Below, in pieces: positions 39,389-46,345 of a stretch of DNA of 46,345 bases. Every line of letters starts with the position of its first letter. Positions within the stretch are counted from its first letter, which is position 1. Origin of the DNA: Pantoea sp. Brub (GTDB lineage Bacteria; Pseudomonadota; Gammaproteobacteria; Enterobacterales; Enterobacteriaceae); NCBI GenBank assembly GCA_016642085.1, contig VOQV01000007.1:1-46345 (forward strand), read 5' to 3'. Made by a program: the position numbers and the translations under genes. Below the pieces are notes generated by a model. That model had not been told where the DNA came from, did no database searches, and worked only from the letters and a program-made list of their open reading frames with translations.

Positions 39389-40009
39389 TTAGTGGGACTG
39401 TTTGTTACGTGTCTTTAAATTTGAAATAACCATGTTAATATCTAAATTTTGATTAAGTAATAATACTAATAAATGATACATTAAATCAGATGCTTCATTA
39501 ATTAATTCTAATTTATTGTTTATTGCTGCTGCTAATGCAACTTCTATGCCTTCTTCTCCAACTTTTTGCGCAATACGTTTGATTCCACTTTGACAAAGAT
39601 TATTAGTATAGGAATTTCTGGAATTAGTTTTTTTACGATTAAATAATATTTTTTCTAATTTATATAGAAAAATCAAATTTGGTTCTATACCAGCAAAACA
39701 ACTTATATTTTCTAGGTGACATGTAAAACCAATTGGATTAGCTAAAATTAGTATAGTATCATTATCACAATCAGATGTCATATCAACTACTTTTAATAAG
39801 TTGCCTGAAGTTTTTCCTTTAGTCCATAAACATTTCCTAGTACGAGAAAAAAAAGTAACATTACCATCTTGTATAGTTTGTCGCAACGCATCTTGATTCA
39901 TATAACCATGCATTAATACTTCACCAGATATGTAATGCTGAATAATAACTGGTATAGCATTATTTGTTTTTATCCAATTTAAACATTTTATTTGTTTTGG
40001 AGTTAACAA
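39389..40009 (-). CDS. hisI: Bifunctional phosphoribosyl-AMP cyclohydrolase / phosphoribosyl-ATP pyrophosphatase HisI(E)
   Basis: It catalyses steps 2 and 3 of histidine synthesis. It has 206 residues against 203 in E. coli. The N-terminal cyclohydrolase domain contains [18 protein letters not shown] and the metal-binding DCDNDT. The C-terminal pyrophosphatase domain contains [13 protein letters not shown] and [13 protein letters not shown]. It is the last gene of the his operon and overlaps hisF by seven bases. Both activities appear intact. Confidence 0.97.
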   Translation of the reverse strand: MLTPKQIKCLNWIKTNNAIPVIIQHYISGEVLMHGYMNQDALRQTIQDGNVTFFSRTRKCLWTKGKTSGNLLKVVDMTSDCDNDTILILANPIGFTCHLENISCFAGIEPNLIFLYKLEKILFNRKKTNSRNSYTNNLCQSGIKRIAQKVGEEGIEVALAAAINNKLELINEASDLMYHLLVLLLNQNLDINMVISNLKTRNKQSH

Positions 40010-40776
40010 GATCTCATCTCCATGCCGTTATGAATTAAATAGTTTTTTAAATCTTTAATTTTAATAATTTTTTTATGAAATACTGATGCAGCTAATGCTC
40101 CATCTATCTTTTGATTAAATACTTCAAAAAAATGTTGCATATTACCTGCACCTCCAGAAGCAATTAAAGGAACTTGACATACTTCTCGTATTATCTTCAA
40201 TTGTACTAGGTCATAACCATTGCACATACCATCTTGATTCATCATATTGAGTACTATTTCTCCTGCACCTAATTCTTGAACTTTTATAACCCAATCGATA
40301 GTTTCCCATTGAGTTACATGAGATAATGACTCATTACCTGTATATTTATTAACATAATATTTACAATTAAATTTATTAAACCAACTATCAATACCAATAA
40401 CAACACACTGCATTCCAAAACGATCTGCTAATCTTGATATAAAAAATGGATCATTTAATGCTGGTGAATTAATAGATATTTTATCTGCACCAGACTTTAA
40501 AATATTGGCTGCATCTTCTAAGTTTTTAATACCACCTGCAACACAAAATGGAATATTAATAACTTCTGCAATACGCAATATCCAACTTTTATCAACTACC
40601 CTATTACTAGTAGAAGCAGTAATATCATAAAATACTATTTCATCTGCTCCTTCTTCAGCATAAAATTTTGCTAATGATATAACATTTCCTACAATTTTAT
40701 GATTACGAAATTGTACACCTTTAATAACTTTTTTATCTTTTACATCTAAACATGGAATTATTCTTTTTGCCAACAT
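40003..40776 (-). CDS. hisF: Imidazole glycerol phosphate synthase cyclase subunit HisF
   Basis: It uses ammonia from HisH to convert PRFAR into IGP and AICAR. It has 257 residues against 258 in E. coli. It is a (beta/alpha)8 barrel: catalytic Asp11 is in [16 protein letters not shown] and the second Asp in VIGIDSW. Phosphate-binding loops include [15 protein letters not shown] and PLIASGGAG. It overlaps hisA by 19 bases and hisI by seven, indicating tight translational coupling. Confidence 0.97.
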   Translation of the reverse strand: MLAKRIIPCLDVKDKKVIKGVQFRNHKIVGNVISLAKFYAEEGADEIVFYDITASTSNRVVDKSWILRIAEVINIPFCVAGGIKNLEDAANILKSGADKISINSPALNDPFFISRLADRFGMQCVVIGIDSWFNKFNCKYYVNKYTGNESLSHVTQWETIDWVIKVQELGAGEIVLNMMNQDGMCNGYDLVQLKIIREVCQVPLIASGGAGNMQHFFEVFNQKIDGALAASVFHKKIIKIKDLKNYLIHNGMEMRSC

Positions 40777-41495
40777 TGAATTGCCTCTGATAATGTAAAT
40801 TTATTTTCTAATAACGCTCTACCAATAATTACTCCATGCACACCACTTTTAGATAATAATTTTATATCTTGTAAAGAACGAACTCCACCAGATGACTGAA
40901 AACTAATATTTGGATATTTTTTTGTTAACATTTTATATAAATCTACATTAGGACCCTTTAATGTACCATCTCTGCTAATATCTGTGCATAATACATGTTT
41001 TAAGCCAACTGATTTGAAATTTTTAATTATATTATCTAGATTTAAATCTGTTTGCTTTTGCCATCCATGTATAGCTACTTTTTGAGAATTAAATTCATCA
41101 ATAAATAAATCAATAGCTAAGATTATAGAATCAGAACCAAATTGTATAAACCATTCCCTGACTTGTTCTATTTGTTGTACAGCCATAGAACCTATAACAA
41201 CGCGATTTACACCAATACTTAATAAAGTTTTTATATCCTTAGAATGACGAATACCACCACCTATTTGTATATCAATATTAATATTATTTAATAATTTTTC
41301 TATAAATACAATTTGACGATTATCAGGATTTTTAGCACCTGTTAAATCAATTAAATGTATAATATTAGCTCCTTGCTTTACATAATACTGTAAATATTTT
41401 AATGGATTTTTACTATAATTGAACTGTTGATTATAATTTCCTTGATATAAACGTACTACTTTGCCATCTATTAAATCTATTGCAGGAATAATCAT
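40758..41495 (-). CDS. hisA: ProFAR isomerase HisA
   Basis: It performs the Amadori rearrangement of ProFAR to PRFAR (step 4 of histidine synthesis). It has 245 residues, the same as E. coli. It is a (beta/alpha)8 barrel with Asp8 in [18 protein letters not shown] and the second catalytic Asp in ILAIDLF. VQIGGGIR-like (IQIGGGIR), [14 protein letters not shown] and FQSSGGV are phosphate- and substrate-binding loops. Its ATG shares one base with the hisH stop, and GGAG lies just ahead of it within hisH. Confidence 0.97.
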   Translation of the reverse strand: MIIPAIDLIDGKVVRLYQGNYNQQFNYSKNPLKYLQYYVKQGANIIHLIDLTGAKNPDNRQIVFIEKLLNNINIDIQIGGGIRHSKDIKTLLSIGVNRVVIGSMAVQQIEQVREWFIQFGSDSIILAIDLFIDEFNSQKVAIHGWQKQTDLNLDNIIKNFKSVGLKHVLCTDISRDGTLKGPNVDLYKMLTKKYPNISFQSSGGVRSLQDIKLLSKSGVHGVIIGRALLENKFTLSEAIQCWQKE

Positions 41496-42085
41496 TAAAT
41501 CTCCAAAAAATTTTTTAATAATTTCTTTCCAACTTTACTAGAACGTTCTGGATGAAATTGTACACCAAAAAAATTATCTTTTTGAATAGCAGCAGTAAAA
41601 AGTTCTCCATAATAGCATTGCGATATAGTATTATCATTTATTGACATAGCATAACTATGTACAAAATAAAAATAACTGCCATTGGTAATGCCATTAAATA
41701 AATAATTGTTAGTCTTTATATCAATACTATTCCATCCTATGTGTGGCAAAGGTAGACCATTAGTTTTCACTAATGAAACTTTTTCATCAACTATTCCCAG
41801 TGTGGGAGTGCCACCATTTTCTTCACTAATATTGCCTAATAGTTGCATCCCAAGGCATATACCTAATACAGGTTTTGTAAATTCTTTAATTAAATTAATT
41901 AAGTTATATTTTTTAAGTTGATTCATAGCAGTGCGTGCTGTCCCAACTCCAGGTAAAATAAGTTTATCAGCATTTAATATTGTATTAGGATTACAACTAA
42001 TATCTGGAATATATCCAAGGCGTTTAATTGCCCATTTCACTGATGTTAAATTAGCACATCCAGTATTCAAAATAACTATATTCAT
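41495..42085 (-). CDS. hisH: Imidazole glycerol phosphate synthase glutaminase subunit HisH
   Basis: It is a class I glutamine amidotransferase that feeds ammonia to HisF. I start at 42085, where the ATG overlaps the hisB stop by one base (TAATG), giving 196 residues, the same as E. coli. The open frame extends 15 codons further into hisB without similarity. The nucleophile Cys77 is in [10 protein letters not shown], and the His and Glu of the triad are in VQFHPERS. The oxyanion region PGVGT is present. Confidence 0.97.
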   Translation of the reverse strand: MNIVILNTGCANLTSVKWAIKRLGYIPDISCNPNTILNADKLILPGVGTARTAMNQLKKYNLINLIKEFTKPVLGICLGMQLLGNISEENGGTPTLGIVDEKVSLVKTNGLPLPHIGWNSIDIKTNNYLFNGITNGSYFYFVHSYAMSINDNTISQCYYGELFTAAIQKDNFFGVQFHPERSSKVGKKLLKNFLEI

Positions 42086-43155
42086 TATAGTAATCCTTTT
42101 GAACTTGGTAATATTTGTCCTTCTATACACATTGCTTGACGTAAAGTACGACCAAAAGCTTTAAATATACTTTCAACACAATGATGATCATTTTTTCCTT
42201 TAGCTTTTATATGTATTGTACTCATCATCGTATTAGCAATAGAAGAAAAAAAATGTTCAACCATATCGGTATTAAGATCACCTACATATTTATTTTTGAA
42301 TTTAGCTTTAAACTTTAAATATGGGCGTCCTGAAATGTCTAGTATGCAGTGTGCTAAAGACTCATCCATAGGTATTACAAAAAAACCAAATCTACCAATA
42401 CCAAATTTGTTGCCCAATGATTCTTTTAAAGCTTTTCCTAATGTTAGAGCAGTATCTTCAACTGTATGATGATCATCAATGTCAAGGTCTCCTGTTACTT
42501 TTATATGTAATTTAAAACCACCATGTAATGCAATTTGTTCAAGCATATGGTCAAAAAATTTTATACCAGTGCTTATTTTGTTATCACCTTCAATATTTAA
42601 CCATATCTCAACGTAAGCATTTGTTTCTGTAGTATTTCTTTTAACTAATGCATAACGTTTATTGTTTAATAATTTTGTTTGTATACTAATCCAATTATTT
42701 TTTTCTTTATTATAAAGAATTGACTTTATATTCATATTTTTTGCTAATTGTACATCCGTTAATCGATCTCCTATTACATAACTATTTTCTATATCAATGA
42801 TGTTTTCCCCTAACCATTTTGCTACCATTTTTATTTTAGGTTTACGACAATCACAATTATCTGCAACAGTATGAGGACAAATTAATATATCATCAAACAT
42901 AATACCTTGAGATGTGAGAACTTGTATCATTAAATTATGAGGACCATCAAAATCTGATTGAGGAAATTGACTAGTTCCAAGTCCATCTTGATTAGTAATC
43001 ATTATAAGATGATATCCATTAGATTGTAAATTTAATAAAGCAGGAATTACATAAGGTTCAAAAGCTAATTTGTTAAATGTATCTACTTGAAAATTTACTG
43101 CTGGTTCAGCAATGATAGTGCCATCACGATCAATAAAAAGAGTTTTTTGTTTCAT
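42085..43155 (-). CDS. hisB: Bifunctional histidinol-phosphatase / imidazoleglycerol-phosphate dehydratase HisB
   Basis: It catalyses steps 6 and 8 of histidine synthesis. It has 356 residues against 355 in E. coli. The N-terminal HAD phosphatase has Asp9 and Asp11 in FIDRDGTII and a zinc-binding Cys/His loop ([15 protein letters not shown]). The dehydratase domain starts near residue 165 and carries the metal-binding [11 protein letters not shown] and [13 protein letters not shown] motifs. The fused form is typical of enterobacteria and relatives. It starts two bases after hisC and overlaps hisH by one. Confidence 0.97.
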   Translation of the reverse strand: MKQKTLFIDRDGTIIAEPAVNFQVDTFNKLAFEPYVIPALLNLQSNGYHLIMITNQDGLGTSQFPQSDFDGPHNLMIQVLTSQGIMFDDILICPHTVADNCDCRKPKIKMVAKWLGENIIDIENSYVIGDRLTDVQLAKNMNIKSILYNKEKNNWISIQTKLLNNKRYALVKRNTTETNAYVEIWLNIEGDNKISTGIKFFDHMLEQIALHGGFKLHIKVTGDLDIDDHHTVEDTALTLGKALKESLGNKFGIGRFGFFVIPMDESLAHCILDISGRPYLKFKAKFKNKYVGDLNTDMVEHFFSSIANTMMSTIHIKAKGKNDHHCVESIFKAFGRTLRQAMCIEGQILPSSKGLL

Positions 43156-43157
43156 AT

Positions 43158-44228
43158 TTAATCCGTTGATAAAGATTGTAATATACTGATAACATATTTA
43201 CATTCTTTTTTTGTTCCAATAGAAATACGTATATATCCTGATAATCCTAAATGATTATTTTGATCTCTTAGCACAATACCCCGTTTCCATAATATATTAA
43301 ATATTTTTGATGAATCTATAAAACGTACTAATAAATAATTAGTTTCACTTGAAAAAATTTTTTCAACACAATGACATTTTTTTAAATTTACTAAAAACCA
43401 CTTGCGTATATCAATGAGTTTTTTAACTTTATTATACATTGAAACAATATTATTTTTACTTAAAGCTTGCGTTGCTATATCAATGACTGGTGTTGATATA
43501 GGATAAGGTGTTATTACTTTTAATAAAAAATTAATAATTATTTTATTTGCTAGAATAAAACCACAACGAATTCCAGCTAGTGCAAATGCTTTAGATAATG
43601 TACGTATTATAATTAAATTCGTATGTTTAGTTAATAAGTAAGATGAAGTTGATTCAGCACAAAATTCTATGTAAGCTTCATCTATTACTAATATAACTTT
43701 TTCATCAATAATTTTTAAAAGGTATTGAATATCATAAGGATTTAATACATTACCAGTTGGATTATTTGGATTGCATATATAAATGACTTTAACTTTATCT
43801 AATTGATTAATAATAGCTGATAAATTCAATTGCCAGTTTTCTAGTTTTGGGATATTGTAACAATGAATACCAATTGTTTCTGCAACAACCCTATACATAT
43901 CATATGTTGGGGAGCAAAACAAAATTGAATCTTTATTTGGTTCACAAAAAGTACGCATAATTAAATCTATAGCTTCATCTGCTCCACGGCATGTTAAAAT
44001 CTGATCTGAATCTAAATTAGCATAAGAAGCATAAAGTTCTAGCATTAATTTTGGTTGACACTCTGGATATCTATTCATTGCATTATTGAAAATTTTAAAA
44101 GATACAGGTATTGGAAATTCATTAGCGTTAAGCCATATGTCTCCTTTTCCTCCTAAAAGACGAGCTGATTGATAAGGTTTTAAAGTTTGCACATTTGTAC
44201 GTACTAATTTTTTAATATTTAAATTCAT
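43158..44228 (-). CDS. hisC: Histidinol-phosphate aminotransferase HisC
   Basis: It is a PLP-dependent aminotransferase for step 7, converting imidazole acetol phosphate to histidinol phosphate. It has 356 residues, the same as E. coli. The PLP lysine lies in [25 protein letters not shown] and VIDEAYIEF are cofactor-binding blocks, and [12 protein letters not shown] holds the substrate-carboxylate Arg. Its ATG shares one base with the hisD stop. No damage is seen. Confidence 0.97.
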   Translation of the reverse strand: MNLNIKKLVRTNVQTLKPYQSARLLGGKGDIWLNANEFPIPVSFKIFNNAMNRYPECQPKLMLELYASYANLDSDQILTCRGADEAIDLIMRTFCEPNKDSILFCSPTYDMYRVVAETIGIHCYNIPKLENWQLNLSAIINQLDKVKVIYICNPNNPTGNVLNPYDIQYLLKIIDEKVILVIDEAYIEFCAESTSSYLLTKHTNLIIIRTLSKAFALAGIRCGFILANKIIINFLLKVITPYPISTPVIDIATQALSKNNIVSMYNKVKKLIDIRKWFLVNLKKCHCVEKIFSSETNYLLVRFIDSSKIFNILWKRGIVLRDQNNHLGLSGYIRISIGTKKECKYVISILQSLSTD

Positions 44229-45529
44229 TATCTACCCTTTAATGACTTAATACGTAATGTTACAGAATGTTTGTGAGCACTTAAATTTTCAGCTGTAGCT
44301 AATATTTCAATTGTTTTTGCTATATTAAGTAAACCATTCGGAGTTAATTCTTGAACTGTCATACGTTTTTGAAAATCAGCTAAACCTAAACTAGAAAATG
44401 TTTTAGTGTTCCCATATGTAGGTAATACATGATTAGTTCCAGAAGCATAATCTCCTACTGATTCTGGTGACCAATGTCCTAAAAATATAGAACCAGCATT
44501 ATTAATTAAAGTTACTAACTTTCTTGGTTGATTTATTTGAATACTTAAATGTTCTGGAGCATATAAATTAGATATATATGCACATTGTTGTAAATCACAT
44601 GTAATTATTATTCGACTATTGTTGAGGACATTTAATATAGATGTATTATTTTTTAGTTGTCTTAACTGATCATTTATGGATTTAGATACTTGTTTTGCTA
44701 ATTGCAAAGATGTTGTTAATAATATGACTTGAGAATTCAATCCATGTTCTGCTTGAGATAATAAGTCAGAAGCAACAAATGATGGTATTGCATAATCATC
44801 AGCAATTATTAATAATTCAGATGGACCTGCAAGCATATCAATAGAAGAACCATCTAAACGTTGACTTACTTGTCTTTTAGCTTCTGTTACATAAATGTTT
44901 CCTGGCCCAAATATTTTATCTACTTTAGGTATTGTAGTACTACCAAAAGCAAGCGCTGCTATTGCTTGAGCACCACCTACTTGAAATATATTTTTTATTC
45001 CACATAAATATGCTGCATATAAGATTTGATTAGAAATAGGTGGAGGAGAACATATAATGATATTACAACAACCCGCAATGTTAGCAGGAATAGATAGCAT
45101 TAAAACAGTAGAAAACAATGGAACAGAACCAGCAGGAATATATAAGCCTACTGATTCTATTGGACGAATAATTTGTTCACAGATAATTCCTGATTGAGTT
45201 TCAATATTAATTGGATTAATCACTTGTGCTTTATGAAACTTGTTTATATTTTTATATGCAATTTTCATTGCTTTTTTTAAATTTTTTTGAATATGTTTTT
45301 TTGAATCTGTTATTTGTTGATGATTAATACGTAATTTTTTTATTTTTAAATTATCAAATTTATAATTTAAATCATATAAAGCTTGGTCGCCATAAAGTTT
45401 TACTTGTTCTAAAATATTAAAAACTTTTTTTTGAATCATTTTAGACGTTGTCATAGAAGGACGCATTAATAAAGCTTGTTTTTGTGCTGTGTTACATTTT
45501 TTCCATTCAATTGGATTTAAAAATACCAT
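44228..45529 (-). CDS. hisD: Histidinol dehydrogenase HisD
   Basis: It performs the last two oxidations, histidinol to histidinal to histidine, with NAD. It has 433 residues against 434 in E. coli. Zinc ligands are in SQAEHG, GDYASGTNH and LSAHKHS, and the catalytic Glu-His pair is in APEHLSIQI. GPSELLIIAD and VGGAQAIAALAFG match the family. It starts three bases after the hisG stop. Confidence 0.97.
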   Translation of the reverse strand: MVFLNPIEWKKCNTAQKQALLMRPSMTTSKMIQKKVFNILEQVKLYGDQALYDLNYKFDNLKIKKLRINHQQITDSKKHIQKNLKKAMKIAYKNINKFHKAQVINPINIETQSGIICEQIIRPIESVGLYIPAGSVPLFSTVLMLSIPANIAGCCNIIICSPPPISNQILYAAYLCGIKNIFQVGGAQAIAALAFGSTTIPKVDKIFGPGNIYVTEAKRQVSQRLDGSSIDMLAGPSELLIIADDYAIPSFVASDLLSQAEHGLNSQVILLTTSLQLAKQVSKSINDQLRQLKNNTSILNVLNNSRIIITCDLQQCAYISNLYAPEHLSIQINQPRKLVTLINNAGSIFLGHWSPESVGDYASGTNHVLPTYGNTKTFSSLGLADFQKRMTVQELTPNGLLNIAKTIEILATAENLSAHKHSVTLRIKSLKGR

Positions 45530-45532
45530 GGT

Positions 45533-46345
45533 TTACTCCATTATTTTTTCAATTGGTAATACTAAAATAGAACTAGCACCTAAAATTTTAAGTTGTTCCA
45601 TAATTTCCCAAAATAAAGTTTCAGTAGTAACCATATGCATTGCTACACGATTTATATCTCCTGCTAAAGGCAATACTGTAGGATATTCTGTTCCTGGTAA
45701 TAAATTAATAACTTCTTTTAAGTGTTTTTTTGATATATGCAACATAATATATTTAGATTCACGTGCTTTAATAACTCCTTGAATGCGAAGCATCATTTTG
45801 TTTATTAAATCTTTTTTTGATGAAATCATTTTACCACTACGTTGAACAATAACTGCTTTAGAACGATAAATGACCTCTACTTCTTTTAAACCATTAGCTT
45901 CTAATGTTCCTCCAGTAGAAATTAAATCACAAATTGCATCAGCTAAACTGGCACGTGGTGCTACTTCTACTGAACCATTTAACATACATGTTCTAAAATT
46001 AACTCCTCTTGAATTTAAATATTGTTTTAACAGATGTGGATAAGAAGTAGCAATGCGTGCATTATTTAAAGATTTAAGACCTGTATATGCATAATTCGCT
46101 GATATAGCTAATGACAATCGACAATTGCCAAAGTCAAGACGTCGTAATATTATATAACTTGGATTATAACCTTGTTCTAATCTATTTAATACTTCTTCTT
46201 CAAGAACATTTGCTCCTACAATTCCTAAATCTACTATTCCATCCATTACTAAACCAGGAATATCATCGTCACGTACACGCAAAATATCAATAGGCATATT
46301 TTCTGCAAGAGAAATTAATCGTTCTGTATTAAGATTAATTTTTAA
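45533..46345 (-). CDS. hisG: ATP phosphoribosyltransferase HisG, N terminus outside window
   Basis: It catalyses the first, feedback-regulated step of histidine synthesis. The gene runs off the right edge: 270 codons plus stop are present, and compared with E. coli (299 residues) about 29 N-terminal residues are missing. The reading frame continues upstream of the internal Met at 46297 ([19 protein letters not shown]), which shows that Met is not the start. [14 protein letters not shown], the PRPP-binding stretch around [18 protein letters not shown], and the C-terminal regulatory domain ([17 protein letters not shown]) are all there. The histidine leader and attenuator would lie outside the window. 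Confidence 0.97.
   Translation of the reverse strand, partial: LKINLNTERLISLAENMPIDILRVRDDDIPGLVMDGIVDLGIVGANVLEEEVLNRLEQGYNPSYIILRRLDFGNCRLSLAISANYAYTGLKSLNNARIATSYPHLLKQYLNSRGVNFRTCMLNGSVEVAPRASLADAICDLISTGGTLEANGLKEVEVIYRSKAVIVQRSGKMISSKKDLINKMMLRIQGVIKARESKYIMLHISKKHLKEVINLLPGTEYPTVLPLAGDINRVAMHMVTTETLFWEIMEQLKILGASSILVLPIEKIME

Noticed and set aside
42086-42130. Extension of hisH into hisB by 15 codons
   Set aside because: The TAATG overlap at 42085 gives exactly the 196-residue family length.
1-46345. Mobile elements, prophage, CRISPR, toxin-antitoxin or secretion gene clusters
   Set aside because: I looked for transposase, integrase, repeat-spacer and defence-type proteins and saw none; every sizeable non-shadow open frame is a known housekeeping gene.

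Overview
This window is a very A+T-rich bacterial chromosome segment (by eye about three quarters A+T). It carries only housekeeping and biosynthetic genes, and almost every protein aligns end to end with its Escherichia coli counterpart. Gene order follows E. coli in long blocks with many genes deleted between survivors. There are no insertion sequences, prophage genes, CRISPR arrays or secretion-system genes. The pattern fits a host-restricted gammaproteobacterium of the Enterobacterales with a strongly reduced genome, the kind found as a long-term insect symbiont (Buchnera, Blochmannia, Wigglesworthia and stinkbug-symbiont lineages are examples). The genus cannot be fixed from this sequence.

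Layout. Positions 1-33474 are a shrunken version of the E. coli 23-27 min region: the 3' end of ychF, treA, icd, mnmA, purB, potABCD, lolCDE, mfd, hinT, ptsG, tatD, holB, tmk, acpP, fabG, fabD, fabH, rpmF, rluC, rne, murJ, pyrC and trhO. Positions 33912-46345 correspond to the E. coli 43-48 min region, plus a relocated ahpC: tRNA-Leu(UAA), tRNA-Cys(GCA), pgsA, folE, metG, ahpC, dcd and the histidine operon hisGDCBHAFI, whose first gene hisG runs off the right edge. The junction between the two blocks lies in the 437-bp spacer 33475-33911. Genes normally found between these ones in E. coli (hflD, plsX, yceD, fabF, pabC, mltG, glyW, uvrC/uvrY and others) are missing, often leaving A+T-rich spacers of 250-620 bp.

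How the genes work together. TreA (periplasmic trehalase) and PtsG (glucose permease) form a plausible route for using host trehalose. PotABCD imports polyamines. LolCDE, MurJ, PgsA and the fab genes show that a real cell envelope is maintained, with outer-membrane lipoproteins, peptidoglycan, phosphatidylglycerol and fatty acids. A complete set of histidine genes is present. RNase E is cut down to its catalytic half plus a basic hydrophobic tail, and MetG has lost its C-terminal tRNA-binding/dimerisation domain.

Most noteworthy: holB (DNA polymerase III delta') is split by a one-base frameshift exactly at a run of ten A residues. Adding one A restores a 331-residue protein, so the gene may depend on polymerase or ribosome slippage. 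I see no novel multi-gene defence, mobile or biosynthetic system here. The interesting signals are reductive-evolution features: slippery tracts, altered IDH cofactor residues, truncated enzymes and leader hairpins.
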